Positions 1 to 11,220 are shown, counted from the first letter of the stretch. The stretch: DNA of 64,000 nt from Chloroflexi bacterium UBA5189 (GCA_002413045.1 DHWF01000031.1:139190-203189), one strand, 5' to 3'. The notes: a model not told the origin generated them from the sequence alone. A program made the numbers and translations.

Positions 1-1157
1 CCGCCACTCACGAGTGGCGGGCCGCCACCGGTGTCAGGGGTGGGCGGTGTCTGCCACGCGAGAGACCCGTGGGTAACCGAGTAGGCGCCGACGGAGCCAT
101 CGTTCCTCGTCTCGTACAGCGTGTTTCCCACGATCGAAAGGGGGAAGAACGTTGGTGGCGCGTCGGTGTGCCAGACCTGCGTGAAGGTAGCGCCGTCGTC
201 GTGGAGCGCCGTGATCCCATCGGCCGCGCTGCTGGCGTAGACGACACCGTCGCGCACTGGTCCAGCGACGAGCTGTTGCCCGCTCGGGCTGCGGTAGCGC
301 CACCGGATGCTCCCTGACGTTGCGTCGATCGCATACAGCTCCCCAACCGGCGCGGACGCTCCGGCCTGGTTCGTCGCGACATACAGCGAACCGTCGGCGA
401 GGTTCGCCGTGCCCACCGCGAGGCTGATCGTCTGGGCGGCCCAGCGAAGCACACCGCTCGTGGCGTCGATCGCATACACGCGGCCGTCTTCGCGCGACGA
501 GGCGAACACGAGTCCACCGCCGATGGGTCCGACAGTCGTCGCAATCCCGGGCGGACCTGCCCATCGCCAGACGACGGCGCCACTCCCTGGGTCAAAGCCG
601 ACCGCGCCGCCAACGGATCCGACGTACACCCGTCCGTCGACGACCAACGGCCTGGATCCCTGCGTAGCGACGGACGCCGTCCAGCGCTGCGTACCGGTCG
701 CCGCGTCCAGCGCGTAGAGGTTCGACGTGTCCGAGACGAAAACCAGACCGTCGCCTGCCGCCGCCGAGCCGTTCAGGCGATCGGTGGCCAGCCCCTCGGC
801 GGTCCGGAAGTGCCACACCACGGCACCGGTCCGGCCATCGAGGGCGCTGATGTCGCCCGCCGCGTTCCCGACGATGACCCTGCCACCCAGGAGGATCGGC
901 GACCAATGCGTCGGGCCGATGTGCGCGCTCCAGGCGACGATCGGCTGGCTCGCCGGGGCAGGCCCGGGCTCGACGAGCGAGCCGGCCGCATCGACCCGGT
1001 AGGAGGTGACATCGCCGAAGGCGGGTACGACGCCTGCCGCGGCGGCGGGCGGGGCGGACTCCCCCGGCGCACCCGAGGGTTGCGTGCTCCCGCATGCCTC
1101 GAGCACGATGAGCACGCCGGCAAGGACGACGACAGCGGCGTGTCGGAGGGAACGCAT
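1..1157 (-). CDS. PQQ/BamB-like beta-propeller lipoprotein (3' end outside window)
   Basis: The first 385 codons are visible; the rest lies beyond base 1. Residues 1-20 are a hydrophobic leader ending in a weak lipobox (LEAC, Cys22), followed by a Pro/Ala linker, so the product is probably an exported lipoprotein. The remainder is a PQQ/BamB-type propeller; six repeats can be read (ALDGRTGAVVW, ALDAATGTQRW, GFDPGSGAVVW, AIDATSGVLRW, AIDATSGSIRW, AYSVTHGSLVW). The ATG has AAGGAG 7 nt upstream and lies 17 nt after the solute-binding gene, so this is the third gene of a sigma-factor operon. The fold call is firm. The ligand is unknown, and a sensing or scaffold role is inference from the operon. 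Confidence 0.85.
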   Translation of the reverse strand, partial: MRSLRHAAVVVLAGVLIVLEACGSTQPSGAPGESAPPAAAAGVVPAFGDVTSYRVDAAGSLVEPGPAPASQPIVAWSAHIGPTHWSPILLGGRVIVGNAAGDISALDGRTGAVVWHFRTAEGLATDRLNGSAAAGDGLVFVSDTSNLYALDAATGTQRWTASVATQGSRPLVVDGRVYVGSVGGAVGFDPGSGAVVWRWAGPPGIATTVGPIGGGLVFASSREDGRVYAIDATSGVLRWAAQTISLAVGTANLADGSLYVATNQAGASAPVGELYAIDATSGSIRWRYRSPSGQQLVAGPVRDGVVYASSAADGITALHDDGATFTQVWHTDAPPTFFPLSIVGNTLYETRNDGSVGAYSVTHGSLAWQTPPTPDTGGGPPLVSG

Positions 1158-1174
1158 GTCAGGCTCCTTGATGC

Positions 1175-2215
1175 TTAGTGAGCGGTCAGGTCGTCGCCGC
1201 CGAAGCGGCTCTCGGAGAGGCGCGTCAGGGTTCCGTCGGAATGCATCTGGCGGAGGGCGTCGTCGATCAATTGGATGAGCCGTGATGCATCGGGATCACC
1301 GGGTGGGCCGAGGACAACCGCGACGCGCGGCTCGACCGGTGGCCCGCCGATCGATCGCACGTTTCCGTTCACCCGCAGATCGGCGGCCGAGAGGTTGGCG
1401 GTGACGGCGGCGTCGGCAGCCCCGGAGGCAAGCGCGGCCAGGCAGTCGCCATCGGTCGGGCGGGTGGTGATCGAGGTCGAGCGCGGACTGCCGGCGACGC
1501 CGCCGTAGGTCCCCTCCAGCCAGGCCTCGCCCGCCGATCCGGCCACGACGCAGATCGGACCGGCCGCGAGGTCACCGATGCCGGTCGCCGACGACGATGT
1601 CGGGACGACGAGGAAGTGGGGCCACCAATAGTACGGGTCGCTTTGCGAAAAGGCCGATCCGTCGATGGTCCAGCTCGGGACAGAGGGGAGCGCGACGTCC
1701 CAGGCATCGGCCCCGCCGGGCTGCAGCATCGTCGCCGCTGATTCGATTACCACATCGGACCGCAGCCCGAGGTGCCGCCCGAGCTCCATCGCCACATCGG
1801 CGTCGAAGCCGGTCGCCGCCTGGCCGTTGGCCGTAAATTGCGGGTAGTCGGGCCGGATGGCGATCCGGATGCGGCCCAACTGCTGGATCGTGTCGAACCG
1901 GTCGGTGGTGGGCGGTACCAGGGTCCGGTCGCGAAGCGCGCCGGCGACGATCACGAGCCCGCCCGCCACCGCGGCAATGAGCGCGGCGACCAAGAGCAGG
2001 TCCAGCCGCGTGCGACGCGCGGCGACAGGACGCCGGCGCAGCCGAACCGCGCCTCCCGTGACGGCAATCGGCTCGCCGTCGCCATCGAGCGCCGTCTTGC
2101 TGTCGAACCCGAGCTCGCGGCCGATGTCGCCGAGGAGCGCGGACGCAAATTCGGCACGTGGTTCCGCCGGGCGCTGCGCCGCCTCCAGCAGATGGCGGAG
2201 CCGATCCTCGGTCAT
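1175..2215 (-). CDS. Membrane-anchored family 3 solute-binding protein with anti-sigma-like N-terminus
   Basis: 346 aa. Residues 1-65 are a charged cytoplasmic-type tail (RLRHLLEAAQRPAEPRAEF), about 71-93 form one membrane helix, and about 105-340 form a periplasmic-type SBP_bac_3 domain (GRIRIAIRPDYPQF, TGFDADVAMELGRHLGL, later IDDALRQMHSDGTL). Family members bind amino acids or other small polar ligands, normally for ABC importers, but no permease or ATPase gene is adjacent. The start codon overlaps the sigma-factor stop as ATGA, so the two are translationally coupled. The arrangement (sigma factor, then inner-membrane protein with a short cytoplasmic tail and a ligand-binding ectodomain) is that of a sigma/anti-sigma pair. 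The anti-sigma function is inference. Confidence 0.85.
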   Translation of the reverse strand: MTEDRLRHLLEAAQRPAEPRAEFASALLGDIGRELGFDSKTALDGDGEPIAVTGGAVRLRRRPVAARRTRLDLLLVAALIAAVAGGLVIVAGALRDRTLVPPTTDRFDTIQQLGRIRIAIRPDYPQFTANGQAATGFDADVAMELGRHLGLRSDVVIESAATMLQPGGADAWDVALPSVPSWTIDGSAFSQSDPYYWWPHFLVVPTSSSATGIGDLAAGPICVVAGSAGEAWLEGTYGGVAGSPRSTSITTRPTDGDCLAALASGAADAAVTANLSAADLRVNGNVRSIGGPPVEPRVAVVLGPPGDPDASRLIQLIDDALRQMHSDGTLTRLSESRFGGDDLTAH

Positions 2216-2796
2216 TCGAAGCCTCCGGGAAACGCAGCGCGAAGCTGCTCGCGCGAGCGGGACAGCAGGGATTCCGTGGCGGCCTCGGTGCGCCCGATCA
2301 ACCGGGCGGTCTCGCGAACCGAGTAGCCGTCGAGGTAGTGCAACGTGACCGCGCTGCGCCCCAGGGGTGACAGGGTCGCGAGCGCCGAGAGCACGAGGTC
2401 CTGTTGCTCGTGGCGGTCCCATGCCACCGGATCGTCCGCCAGGTTGCCGCCCGCAATCAGGCGCAGGGTGCGGGCCTGGTCGCGGGCCGTCCGCCGGTAG
2501 TGATCCAGGAGCCGGTTTCGCGCGATCGAGCAGATCCAGGTGACGGGATCGGATCGCCCGTCGAAGCCGGCGCGGGCCCGGACGGCCTCCATGAATGCCT
2601 GGGCGGTGACCTCCTCCGCGAGCGAGGCATCGCCGGCAGCGCGGCCAAGCGTGAAGCCGTAGACGCGCGGGAGTGCCCGCTCGTACCACGCGCCGAAGGC
2701 CCGCTCATCCGCGCACAAGGCAGCGAACGACGTCGCACCCCGGCGAGCAGTCGCGCCACGGCCTTCGGTCACGGGACTCCGACGCCTCCTCGACAT
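2212..2796 (-). CDS. ECF RNA polymerase sigma factor
   Basis: 194 aa from the chosen ATG. Region 2 is seen as FGAWYERALPRVYGFTLGR, ITWICSIARNRLLDHYRR-like residues (WICSIARNRLLDHYRR) and EEVTAQAFMEAV; region 4 as LSPLGRSAVTLHYLDGYSV followed by ETARLIGRTEAATESLLSR. It directs RNA polymerase to alternative promoters. It is the first gene of an operon with the membrane-anchored solute-binding protein (ATGA overlap) and the propeller lipoprotein, its likely regulators. The start is uncertain: an in-frame ATG at 2832 is also possible, and neither has a good ribosome-binding site. An inverted repeat at 2852-2881 makes a start further upstream unlikely. Confidence 0.88.
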   Translation of the reverse strand: MSRRRRSPVTEGRGATARRGATSFAALCADERAFGAWYERALPRVYGFTLGRAAGDASLAEEVTAQAFMEAVRARAGFDGRSDPVTWICSIARNRLLDHYRRTARDQARTLRLIAGGNLADDPVAWDRHEQQDLVLSALATLSPLGRSAVTLHYLDGYSVRETARLIGRTEAATESLLSRSREQLRAAFPGGFE

Positions 2797-2851
2797 CAGT
2801 GTGGGCCACGCATGTCTCGCGACCTCGGGCATTAGACGCCGGCTTGCGCCG

Positions 2852-2881
2852 GATTCCTTCGCCGGCGTCCTCGAAGGAATC
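2852..2881. promoter_or_regulatory. Perfect 10-bp inverted repeat between divergent genes
   Basis: GATTCCTTCG and CGAAGGAATC are exact reverse complements separated by 10 bp. The repeat lies between the minus-strand sigma factor and the plus-strand TolB-like gene. It could be an operator or an RNA hairpin. There is no T-tract on either side, so a terminator is unlikely. Confidence 0.5.
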
Positions 2882-2960
2882 GGCGCCGGTGATTCGTCGA
2901 AGGAAGACGCAGCCGGACGAGGCGCCGGCAGTCCGACCATCGACCTGAGGAGGAACCGGA

Positions 2961-3968
2961 GTGCAGTCCAAGCAGCAAGCACGAAACGGGCGCCGCGTGG
3001 TCGCGGCCGTCGGGACGATTGCCATCGCGGCGACGCTGGCCCTCATTGGATCCGCGGGCGCAGCCCGCCCGGTCGCCGCCGTGGTTCCCGCCGCGAACGG
3101 CATGATCGCCTTCGGCCGCTACGACCCGGCGCTCGACGACGATCGGACCTGGGTCATGCATTCCGACGGGAGCAACCTGCACCAGCTGTTCCCCGAGTTC
3201 TCCTCGGGCGGGCCGCACTGGTCGCCCGACGGCACGCAGGTCGCGGTGAACTCCGGCCTCGGAGGATCCTGCGACACATTCTGCAGTGGGAACACCGTGA
3301 TCGTCACCGCCGCGACCGGCGCCTATCGGGTCATCACGCCCGCCGGGCCACCAGCGGTCGGCGTGTTCTGCACCATCTGGTCGCCCGACGCGACGCACTT
3401 CCTTTGCGAAGGCGGGAACGACAACGACGCGAGCGTCAACGGCGTGTATACGGTGCGCGCGAGCGATGGCGGGGACCTGGTTCGCCTGACCAATGCCGGC
3501 GGCATGCGCGATCTGCCGATCGACTTCTCGCCGGATGGCACGAAGTTCGTGTTCAGTCGATCTGAAGGCGACAACTGCGGCGGCAAGGCGGCGCTGTACG
3601 TCGCCAACGTGGACGGCACGCAGGTGCAACGCATCACGCCGTGGGGCTTCTGCGACAACACGGGGAGCTGGTCGCCGGACGGCACGAGGATCGCGTTCGT
3701 CCGCAACGACGGGTTCATCTTCACAGTCCGTCCCGATGGCACCGCGCTCGCGAAGCTGGCGCTCGCCACCGACAGCCGATCGTATGCTGGCGACGTCGCC
3801 TGGTCACCGGACGGTTCGAAGATCGTCTTCCTGCTCACCGTGCCGACGGCATCGCACGGCTACTCCTCGGGCATCGCGACGGCGAACAGCGACGGCACGA
3901 ACGTCCAGTTCCTCACGACCACCCCGACCTTCGACCACGACGCAGCCTGGGGGGCCGGAGCCCGCTAG
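2961..3968 (+). CDS. Secreted TolB-like WD40/PD40 beta-propeller protein
   Basis: 335 aa with a GTG start preceded by GAGGAGGA at good spacing. Residues about 12-38 form a signal peptide (VVAAVGTIAIAATLALIG) ending near an AGAA cleavage site. The mature protein has at least five PD40 repeats (HWSPDGTQVAV, IWSPDATHFL, DFSPDGTKFVF, SWSPDGTRIAF, AWSPDGSKIVF), as in the TolB C-terminal propeller. No enzymatic motif is visible. Such proteins usually act as extracytoplasmic binding platforms. The gene is monocistronic, with a strong hairpin just after its stop, and is divergent from the sigma-factor operon. Its partner is unknown. Confidence 0.8.
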   Translation: MQSKQQARNGRRVVAAVGTIAIAATLALIGSAGAARPVAAVVPAANGMIAFGRYDPALDDDRTWVMHSDGSNLHQLFPEFSSGGPHWSPDGTQVAVNSGLGGSCDTFCSGNTVIVTAATGAYRVITPAGPPAVGVFCTIWSPDATHFLCEGGNDNDASVNGVYTVRASDGGDLVRLTNAGGMRDLPIDFSPDGTKFVFSRSEGDNCGGKAALYVANVDGTQVQRITPWGFCDNTGSWSPDGTRIAFVRNDGFIFTVRPDGTALAKLALATDSRSYAGDVAWSPDGSKIVFLLTVPTASHGYSSGIATANSDGTNVQFLTTTPTFDHDAAWGAGAR

Positions 3969-3980
3969 GCAGGAGCAGAT

Positions 3981-4019
3981 GCGAGGCCCGGATCGGCGCG
4001 CTGCGCCACCGGGCCTCGC
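3981..4019 (+). terminator. Hairpin terminator after TolB-like gene
   Basis: GCGAGGCCCGG and CCGGGCCTCGC form a perfect 11-bp stem around a 17-nt loop that contains a smaller GGCGCG/CGCC pairing. It starts 12 nt after the TolB-like stop codon. No T-tract follows, as is common at this GC content. Confidence 0.6.
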
Positions 4020-4180
4020 TGCACCACCCGACTTCGTGGCGCTTCTCTCTCGCGGCAGCTCGGAACCTGATTCCGGGTCGGCGCATCTGCACGCTGGCGA
4101 AGAGTTGCGGGCCGGGGGGCGCACCCAAGCGATCGCGATTACGGGCTGATCGGCACATGCGCGCAGTGGCGGCAAGTCGC

Positions 4181-4186
4181 TAGCCT
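4181..4186 (+). promoter_or_regulatory. -10-like hexamer, leaderless ABC exporter operon
   Basis: TAGCCT lies exactly 6 nt before the GTG of the ATPase gene, and no Shine-Dalgarno sequence is present. This fits transcription starting at the start codon. Confidence 0.4.
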
Positions 4187-4192
4187 CTGGGT

Positions 4193-5149
4193 GTGGCACT
4201 CGTGCTCGAGAACCTGACGAAGCGGTTCGGGTCGGTCGTGGCGCTCGACGGGATCTCGTTCAGGGTGGCGCCGGGCGAGGTGTTCGGGTTCCTCGGTGGC
4301 AACGGCGCCGGCAAGACGACCGCGATGCGGATCATCCTGGACATCCTCAAGGCCGATAGCGGCACGGCGACGTGGAACGACCAGCCGACGGACCGCGCGC
4401 CGCGCGCGACCTGGGGCTACCTCCCGGAAGAGCGCGGGCTGTACCCGCGGATGGAGGTCCTCGAACAGCTCGTTTTCCTCGCCAATCTGTTCCACATTCC
4501 GCGCAGGGAGGGTGCCCGTCGCGCGCGGGAGTGGCTGGACCGCTTCAACATCGCCGACTACGCGACCCGCCGGGCCGAGGAGCTGTCGAAGGGCAACCAG
4601 CAGAAGATCCAGTTCATCGCGGCCGTGATCCACGAGCCGCAGGTGCTGCTGATGGACGAGCCGTTCGTCGGGCTCGACCCGGTGAACGTGGCGCTGCTCA
4701 AGGAAGCGTTCCTCGAGATGCGCAACCGGGGCGCCACGATCGTCTTCTCGACCCACCAGATGGAGATGGTCGAGGAGCTGTGCGAGTCGGTCGTGCTGAT
4801 CGACCGCGGGCGGGTCGTGCTTGGCGGCACGGTCCGCGACGTCCGGCGATCGACCGGCCGGCAGGTCATCCGCCTCGCCGTCGATGGCGACACGGAGCTG
4901 ACGTGGCTCGCCGAGGTCCCCGGCGTGAAGGTCGTCCGGCCGGGCCTGGACTACGCCGAGCTCGACGTCGAGCAGTCGGTCGACCCGGAGACAGTTCTGC
5001 GCGCCGCGCTCGATCGCGGCCTGCGCGTGACCCAGTTCCTCATCGCAGACCCGTCGATCGAGGACATCTTCATCGAGAAGGTCGGCCGCCGCCCGACCGA
5101 GATCGAGCACCTCGCGGGCGTGGCTGCTGCGGGGGCGAGCGCCGCATGA
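4193..5149 (+). CDS. ABC exporter ATP-binding protein, NatA type
   Basis: 318 aa. Cytoplasmic ATPase that powers the membrane protein encoded by the next gene. Walker A is GGNGAGKT (about residues 36-43), the Q-loop region reads GYLPEERGLYPRM, the signature is LSKGNQQK, Walker B is VLLMDEP followed by VGLDP, and the H-loop is STH. The LPEERGLYP motif and the C-terminal extension (DPSIEDIFIEKVGRRPTE) are typical of NatA/YhaQ-type exporters. The GTG start has no Shine-Dalgarno site but has TAGCCT 6 nt upstream. The stop overlaps the permease start as ATGA. Sodium, an antibiotic or a peptide could be the substrate; the sequence does not decide. Confidence 0.92.
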   Translation: MALVLENLTKRFGSVVALDGISFRVAPGEVFGFLGGNGAGKTTAMRIILDILKADSGTATWNDQPTDRAPRATWGYLPEERGLYPRMEVLEQLVFLANLFHIPRREGARRAREWLDRFNIADYATRRAEELSKGNQQKIQFIAAVIHEPQVLLMDEPFVGLDPVNVALLKEAFLEMRNRGATIVFSTHQMEMVEELCESVVLIDRGRVVLGGTVRDVRRSTGRQVIRLAVDGDTELTWLAEVPGVKVVRPGLDYAELDVEQSVDPETVLRAALDRGLRVTQFLIADPSIEDIFIEKVGRRPTEIEHLAGVAAAGASAA

Positions 5150-6519
5150 CCATCGATCCGTCCAACGTCGTCGTCATCGCGCGGCGCGAGTATGTCGCCC
5201 GCGGGCGCACGCGCACGTTCAAGGCCACGACCGTGCTGCTGGTGATCGTCGGGCTCGTGGTCGCCCTGGCGCCGGTCATCCTCCAGTACTTCGACAAGGG
5301 CTCGACCGGGACGACGATCGAGGTCTCCGTCGGCGACTCGAAGCCCACCGTCGACGTCGCGGCCGCGCTCAACGCGCTGCTCAACGTGAGCCCGACCGCC
5401 GCCACGACGGGCGGCAGTGGGGGGACCGGCACGGGAGCCGGCTCCGGCGCGGCCGGGAGCCAGGCGCCGCAGTACCGCGTCGTCACGACGACGGACATTG
5501 CCGGCGCCCGCCTCCGTGTCGCCGACGGCAAGTCCGGCGGCTTGCTCATCGTGACGCGCAACGCGGCCGGCGAGCTCGAGTTCGCCTACGCGACGAAGGC
5601 GAGCGCCATCGATCGAACATCACTGCTGGTCCGGCAGGCCGCCGGCACCATCGCGGTCCAGGATCGGCTCACGAGCGCGGGCATCCCGCCGATCGACCAG
5701 GCGAAGCTCTTCGCCGGCCCGACCTACACCGTCCAGGCGCCGGACGGCTCCGCGCCCACCGGCCCGTCGAGCCCGGACGGCTTCGTCAACCAGTTCGCCG
5801 GCGGCTTCGTGCTCGCGATCGTGCTCTTCATGGCGATCATCCTGTACGGCCAGTGGGTCGCCTACAGCGTCGTCGAGGAGAAGAGCAGCCGCGTGATGGA
5901 GGTCATCCTCGGCGCGGCCACGCCGTTCGAGCTGCTCGGCGGGAAGGTCATCGGCGTCGGCGCGCTCGCGGTCACCCAGTACGTGATCGTGGGCATACCG
6001 GCGACGGTCGCGCTGCTGCTCCAGCCCCAGATCGCCGCGCTCGTCCTCGGCGGGACCGCCGGCTCGATCGCGCTGCCGGCCGGCATCTCGATCTCATTGC
6101 TCCTGGCGTTCGGGGTGTTCTTCGTGCTCGGGTTCGCCCTGTATGCGGCGCTCTACGCAGGCGCCGCGGCCCTCGTCAGCCGCACCGAGGACATCAACCA
6201 GATCGTGGCGCCGCTCACCCTCGTGGCCGCCGCCGGCTACCTCGTCGCGGTCTACTCGAGCACGGGCCTCCTCGATCCCAATTCGAAGCTCGTAGTGATC
6301 ATGTCGTACGTGCCGTTCTTCAGCCCGTACCTGATGCTCTCTCGAATGGGTGCCGGGCTCGTGGGTCCCTTGGAGGTGGCGGTCGCGATCGCCATCCTCG
6401 CCGTCTCCGTGCCCCTCGCGATCTGGGTGGCCGCGCGGTTCTACTCGGCCGGCGTCCTCATGTACGGCCAGCGCCCCAGCCTCCGCCTCATGGTTCGGGT
6501 GCTTCGAGGTCGCGCGTAG
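5146..6519 (+). CDS. ABC exporter permease, NatB type
   Basis: 457 aa. One N-terminal membrane helix (about residues 28-46) is followed by a large extracytoplasmic domain containing a Gly/Thr/Ser-rich linker. Five or six C-terminal helices begin near VLFMAIILYGQWVAYSVVEEKSSRVMEV, whose E-E-K-S-S-R-x-M-E segment is the hallmark of the NatB/ABC-2 family. It pairs with the upstream ATPase, with which it is translationally coupled. The transport direction (export) is known for the family; the substrate is not evident. A perfect hairpin lies 42 nt downstream. Confidence 0.9.
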   Translation: MTIDPSNVVVIARREYVARGRTRTFKATTVLLVIVGLVVALAPVILQYFDKGSTGTTIEVSVGDSKPTVDVAAALNALLNVSPTAATTGGSGGTGTGAGSGAAGSQAPQYRVVTTTDIAGARLRVADGKSGGLLIVTRNAAGELEFAYATKASAIDRTSLLVRQAAGTIAVQDRLTSAGIPPIDQAKLFAGPTYTVQAPDGSAPTGPSSPDGFVNQFAGGFVLAIVLFMAIILYGQWVAYSVVEEKSSRVMEVILGAATPFELLGGKVIGVGALAVTQYVIVGIPATVALLLQPQIAALVLGGTAGSIALPAGISISLLLAFGVFFVLGFALYAALYAGAAALVSRTEDINQIVAPLTLVAAAGYLVAVYSSTGLLDPNSKLVVIMSYVPFFSPYLMLSRMGAGLVGPLEVAVAIAILAVSVPLAIWVAARFYSAGVLMYGQRPSLRLMVRVLRGRA

Positions 6520-6560
6520 CGCATTCCGCTCCGCCGCAGCCGTTTGCGCCGGACATTGAA

Positions 6561-6588
6561 GGAGACCGGAGCACTCGTTCCGGTCTCC
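6561..6588 (+). terminator. Hairpin terminator after ABC exporter operon
   Basis: GGAGACCGGA and TCCGGTCTCC form a perfect 10-bp stem with an 8-nt loop. It lies 42 nt after the permease stop, where the operon should end. Confidence 0.65.
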
Positions 6589-6879
6589 TCCAGGCGATCG
6601 CCGGCGGAGGGATGCGCAGCGACCATGCTCCACGCCTCCCGGAGGGTTGCGGCAGGAGCCTTATCAATCCCCGGAGGGGCCACTCCCTCTGCTGCGCGGG
6701 TCTCTCGGCGTCGGTCGCAGCCCCTGCAGTGCGCATCGGCTCGCATGACCTGCTCGCGCGTCACCAAATGTGCCGAACCGAACGATGCCCCGACCGGTGC
6801 TGCCCGTCATTACGCGACGTCATCGCGACTGCTACGCCGCCGTTGTAGCCGAACTACCACCCCAGGGTCGTTACGCAAA
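6589..6879. other. Intergenic stretch without a recognisable gene
   Basis: Between the exporter terminator and the end of the minus-strand HTH gene I see no reading frame with the codon bias of the neighbours, no tRNA and no repeat. The sequence is less GC-biased than the flanking genes. Confidence 0.5.
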
Positions 6880-7641
6880 TCAAGGAGGCCGCGCGGGGGC
6901 CCAGAGCCGCCGTCCTGAGCACGAATTGGCTCGTCGAACGCGTCGAGTGGCCGGTCCGCGCTGTCTAACTACCCGCGGGTGTTCGTTCGGCCAAAAAGCC
7001 ACGGCATCGAGCGTGCCAGACGGATGCCGCAGGAACGCGCGGAGGCGGTGGCCATCGTCCGGGAGCAGGGTACGAATCGTGGCTTCATGGTCGGCCACGC
7101 GGCGCCGATTGGTGCTGCGATCCTGAACGATGAGCGCAGTCGCCACGCGGTCGGGCGCCCAGCCGAGCTCGCCCCCGATCAGGCCGGCGAGCTGTCGCTT
7201 GCGGCCAAGCGTGCCGACCATCTCGCCGACATCGACGATCTCGGTCTTGATCTCGATGACCAGCAGCGTGCGAGTTGGTGCGTGCCAGGCGAGGATGTCG
7301 ACGAAGCCACGGTCGCCGCCGAAATTGAACGACGCCTCGGCGCGGGCCTCCCATCCGAGCTCGACGAGCGCCAATACGACCGACTCGACGAGCCCTGCGT
7401 GCTCGGCTGTCGCAAATCGGTGCAGATCGCCGTGGCGTGACCACGGCGCAAAGTCCATACGGACCTCGAGCACCCGGGCGACTCGGCGGATCGCTTGCAC
7501 GGTCAGGGTGTCCAGCTGGCCGCGTTCGAGTCTGGACACGGTCATCGCAGAAACGGCTGCAACCCGAGCGACATCGACCTGCCGGAGGCCGCGGCGCACG
7601 CGCATCGCGCGGAGGATCGCTCCGACCCGGTCATCGAACAT
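6880..7641 (-). CDS. XRE-family HTH protein with PD-(D/E)XK nuclease-like C-terminal domain
   Basis: 253 aa from MFDDRVG. Residues about 5-60 form an XRE helix-turn-helix (RAMRVRRGLRQVDVARVAAV, SAMTVSRLERGQLDTL). The second half has the core of a PD-(D/E)XK nuclease fold: FGGDRGFVDILAW and then LLVIEIKTEI, giving D-(x)n-E-x-K. This may be a DNA-binding protein with a nuclease-derived domain, catalytic or structural. The gene is divergent from nrdJ. Its start has no Shine-Dalgarno site; a longer reading frame would run into the nrdJ regulatory region and is less likely. Codon use is a little less GC-rich than the neighbours. The true target, and whether it cuts DNA, is unknown. Confidence 0.75.
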   Translation of the reverse strand: MFDDRVGAILRAMRVRRGLRQVDVARVAAVSAMTVSRLERGQLDTLTVQAIRRVARVLEVRMDFAPWSRHGDLHRFATAEHAGLVESVVLALVELGWEARAEASFNFGGDRGFVDILAWHAPTRTLLVIEIKTEIVDVGEMVGTLGRKRQLAGLIGGELGWAPDRVATALIVQDRSTNRRRVADHEATIRTLLPDDGHRLRAFLRHPSGTLDAVAFWPNEHPRVVRQRGPATRRVRRANSCSGRRLWAPARPP

Positions 7642-7702
7642 CACCGGATGGTGCAGACGGGCGCTTATCTGCCGATTGTCGGTCGGCGAATGGAACAGGT
7701 GT

Positions 7703-7715
7703 TCGATATGATCGA
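7703..7715. promoter_or_regulatory. 13-bp palindrome upstream of HTH gene
   Basis: TCGAT-ATG-ATCGA is a perfect palindrome with a 3-bp centre, 62 bp upstream of the HTH gene start. It is a candidate autoregulatory operator for the XRE protein; this is inference. Confidence 0.35.
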
Positions 7716-7860
7716 CGGCCGGCGGGCCGCTGTGGACGGCCGAAGCTGGCGCTGCGGACAACTGAAATCGGGGTGTGGAGAAGCCCTGGAGCGAGGTGGA
7801 GAACAGCCGAGTGACGGTGCCTGAACGGCGCCGGAGCGTGGACGCCCGGAATCGGCAATG

Positions 7861-7909
7861 CCACAAGATGTAGCGATCGGGGTCGCAAGCCGACCACAAC
7901 ATCTTGTGG
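7861..7909. promoter_or_regulatory. Tandem NrdR-box-like sites upstream of nrdJ
   Basis: The downstream site CCACAACATCTTGTGG (7894-7909) is a 16-bp dyad with perfect CCACAA/TTGTGG arms. The upstream site CCACAAGATGTAGCGA (7861-7876) keeps the left half. The starts are 33 bp apart, about three helical turns, and the second site ends 7 bp before the -35 box. NrdR normally binds two such boxes spaced by whole turns before ribonucleotide reductase genes. Site similarity is seen directly; binding is inferred. Confidence 0.65.
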
Positions 7910-7916
7910 TTTGGGC

Positions 7917-7945
7917 TTGACTCGGCCCCCCGCTCGCAGTAGAGT
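7917..7945 (+). promoter_or_regulatory. Sigma-70 promoter of nrdJ
   Basis: TTGACT, 17-bp spacer, TAGAGT: a near-consensus housekeeping promoter. It predicts an untranslated leader of about 170 nt before nrdJ. I could not find a convincing cobalamin riboswitch in that leader. Confidence 0.7.
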
Positions 7946-8124
7946 TTGACCCTCGCGCAACACGCTTCAGGAGCCCGGATCGACCCTCATCGGAGCCCCA
8001 GCCTCCAGTCCGATCAGGTGACCTCGATCAGCGAGCAACGGACTCGATCAGTGGCGCGAAACGACAGGCCCGCGCAGCTACCCGCCGGGCAAGGCAGACG
8101 GACAGATGTGGTGAGGAGAGAGCA

Positions 8125-11220
<3,096 letters not shown>

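Noticed and set aside
1..1157. Long plus- and minus-strand open frames overlapping the propeller gene
   Set aside because: At about 70% GC, frames on both strands stay open by chance. Only the frame starting at 1157 has a lipobox and legible propeller repeats.
4372..5145. Upstream extension of the NatB-type permease frame inside the ATPase gene
   Set aside because: The extension is Arg/Ala/Gly-rich shadow sequence. The ATGA overlap at 5146 and the family start fix the real beginning.
7946..8124. Cobalamin riboswitch in the nrdJ leader
   Set aside because: AGCCCGGATCGACC near 7970 recalls part of the B12 box, but the conserved core is incomplete and no set of paired helices could be drawn. 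An Infernal search with the Cobalamin model would decide.
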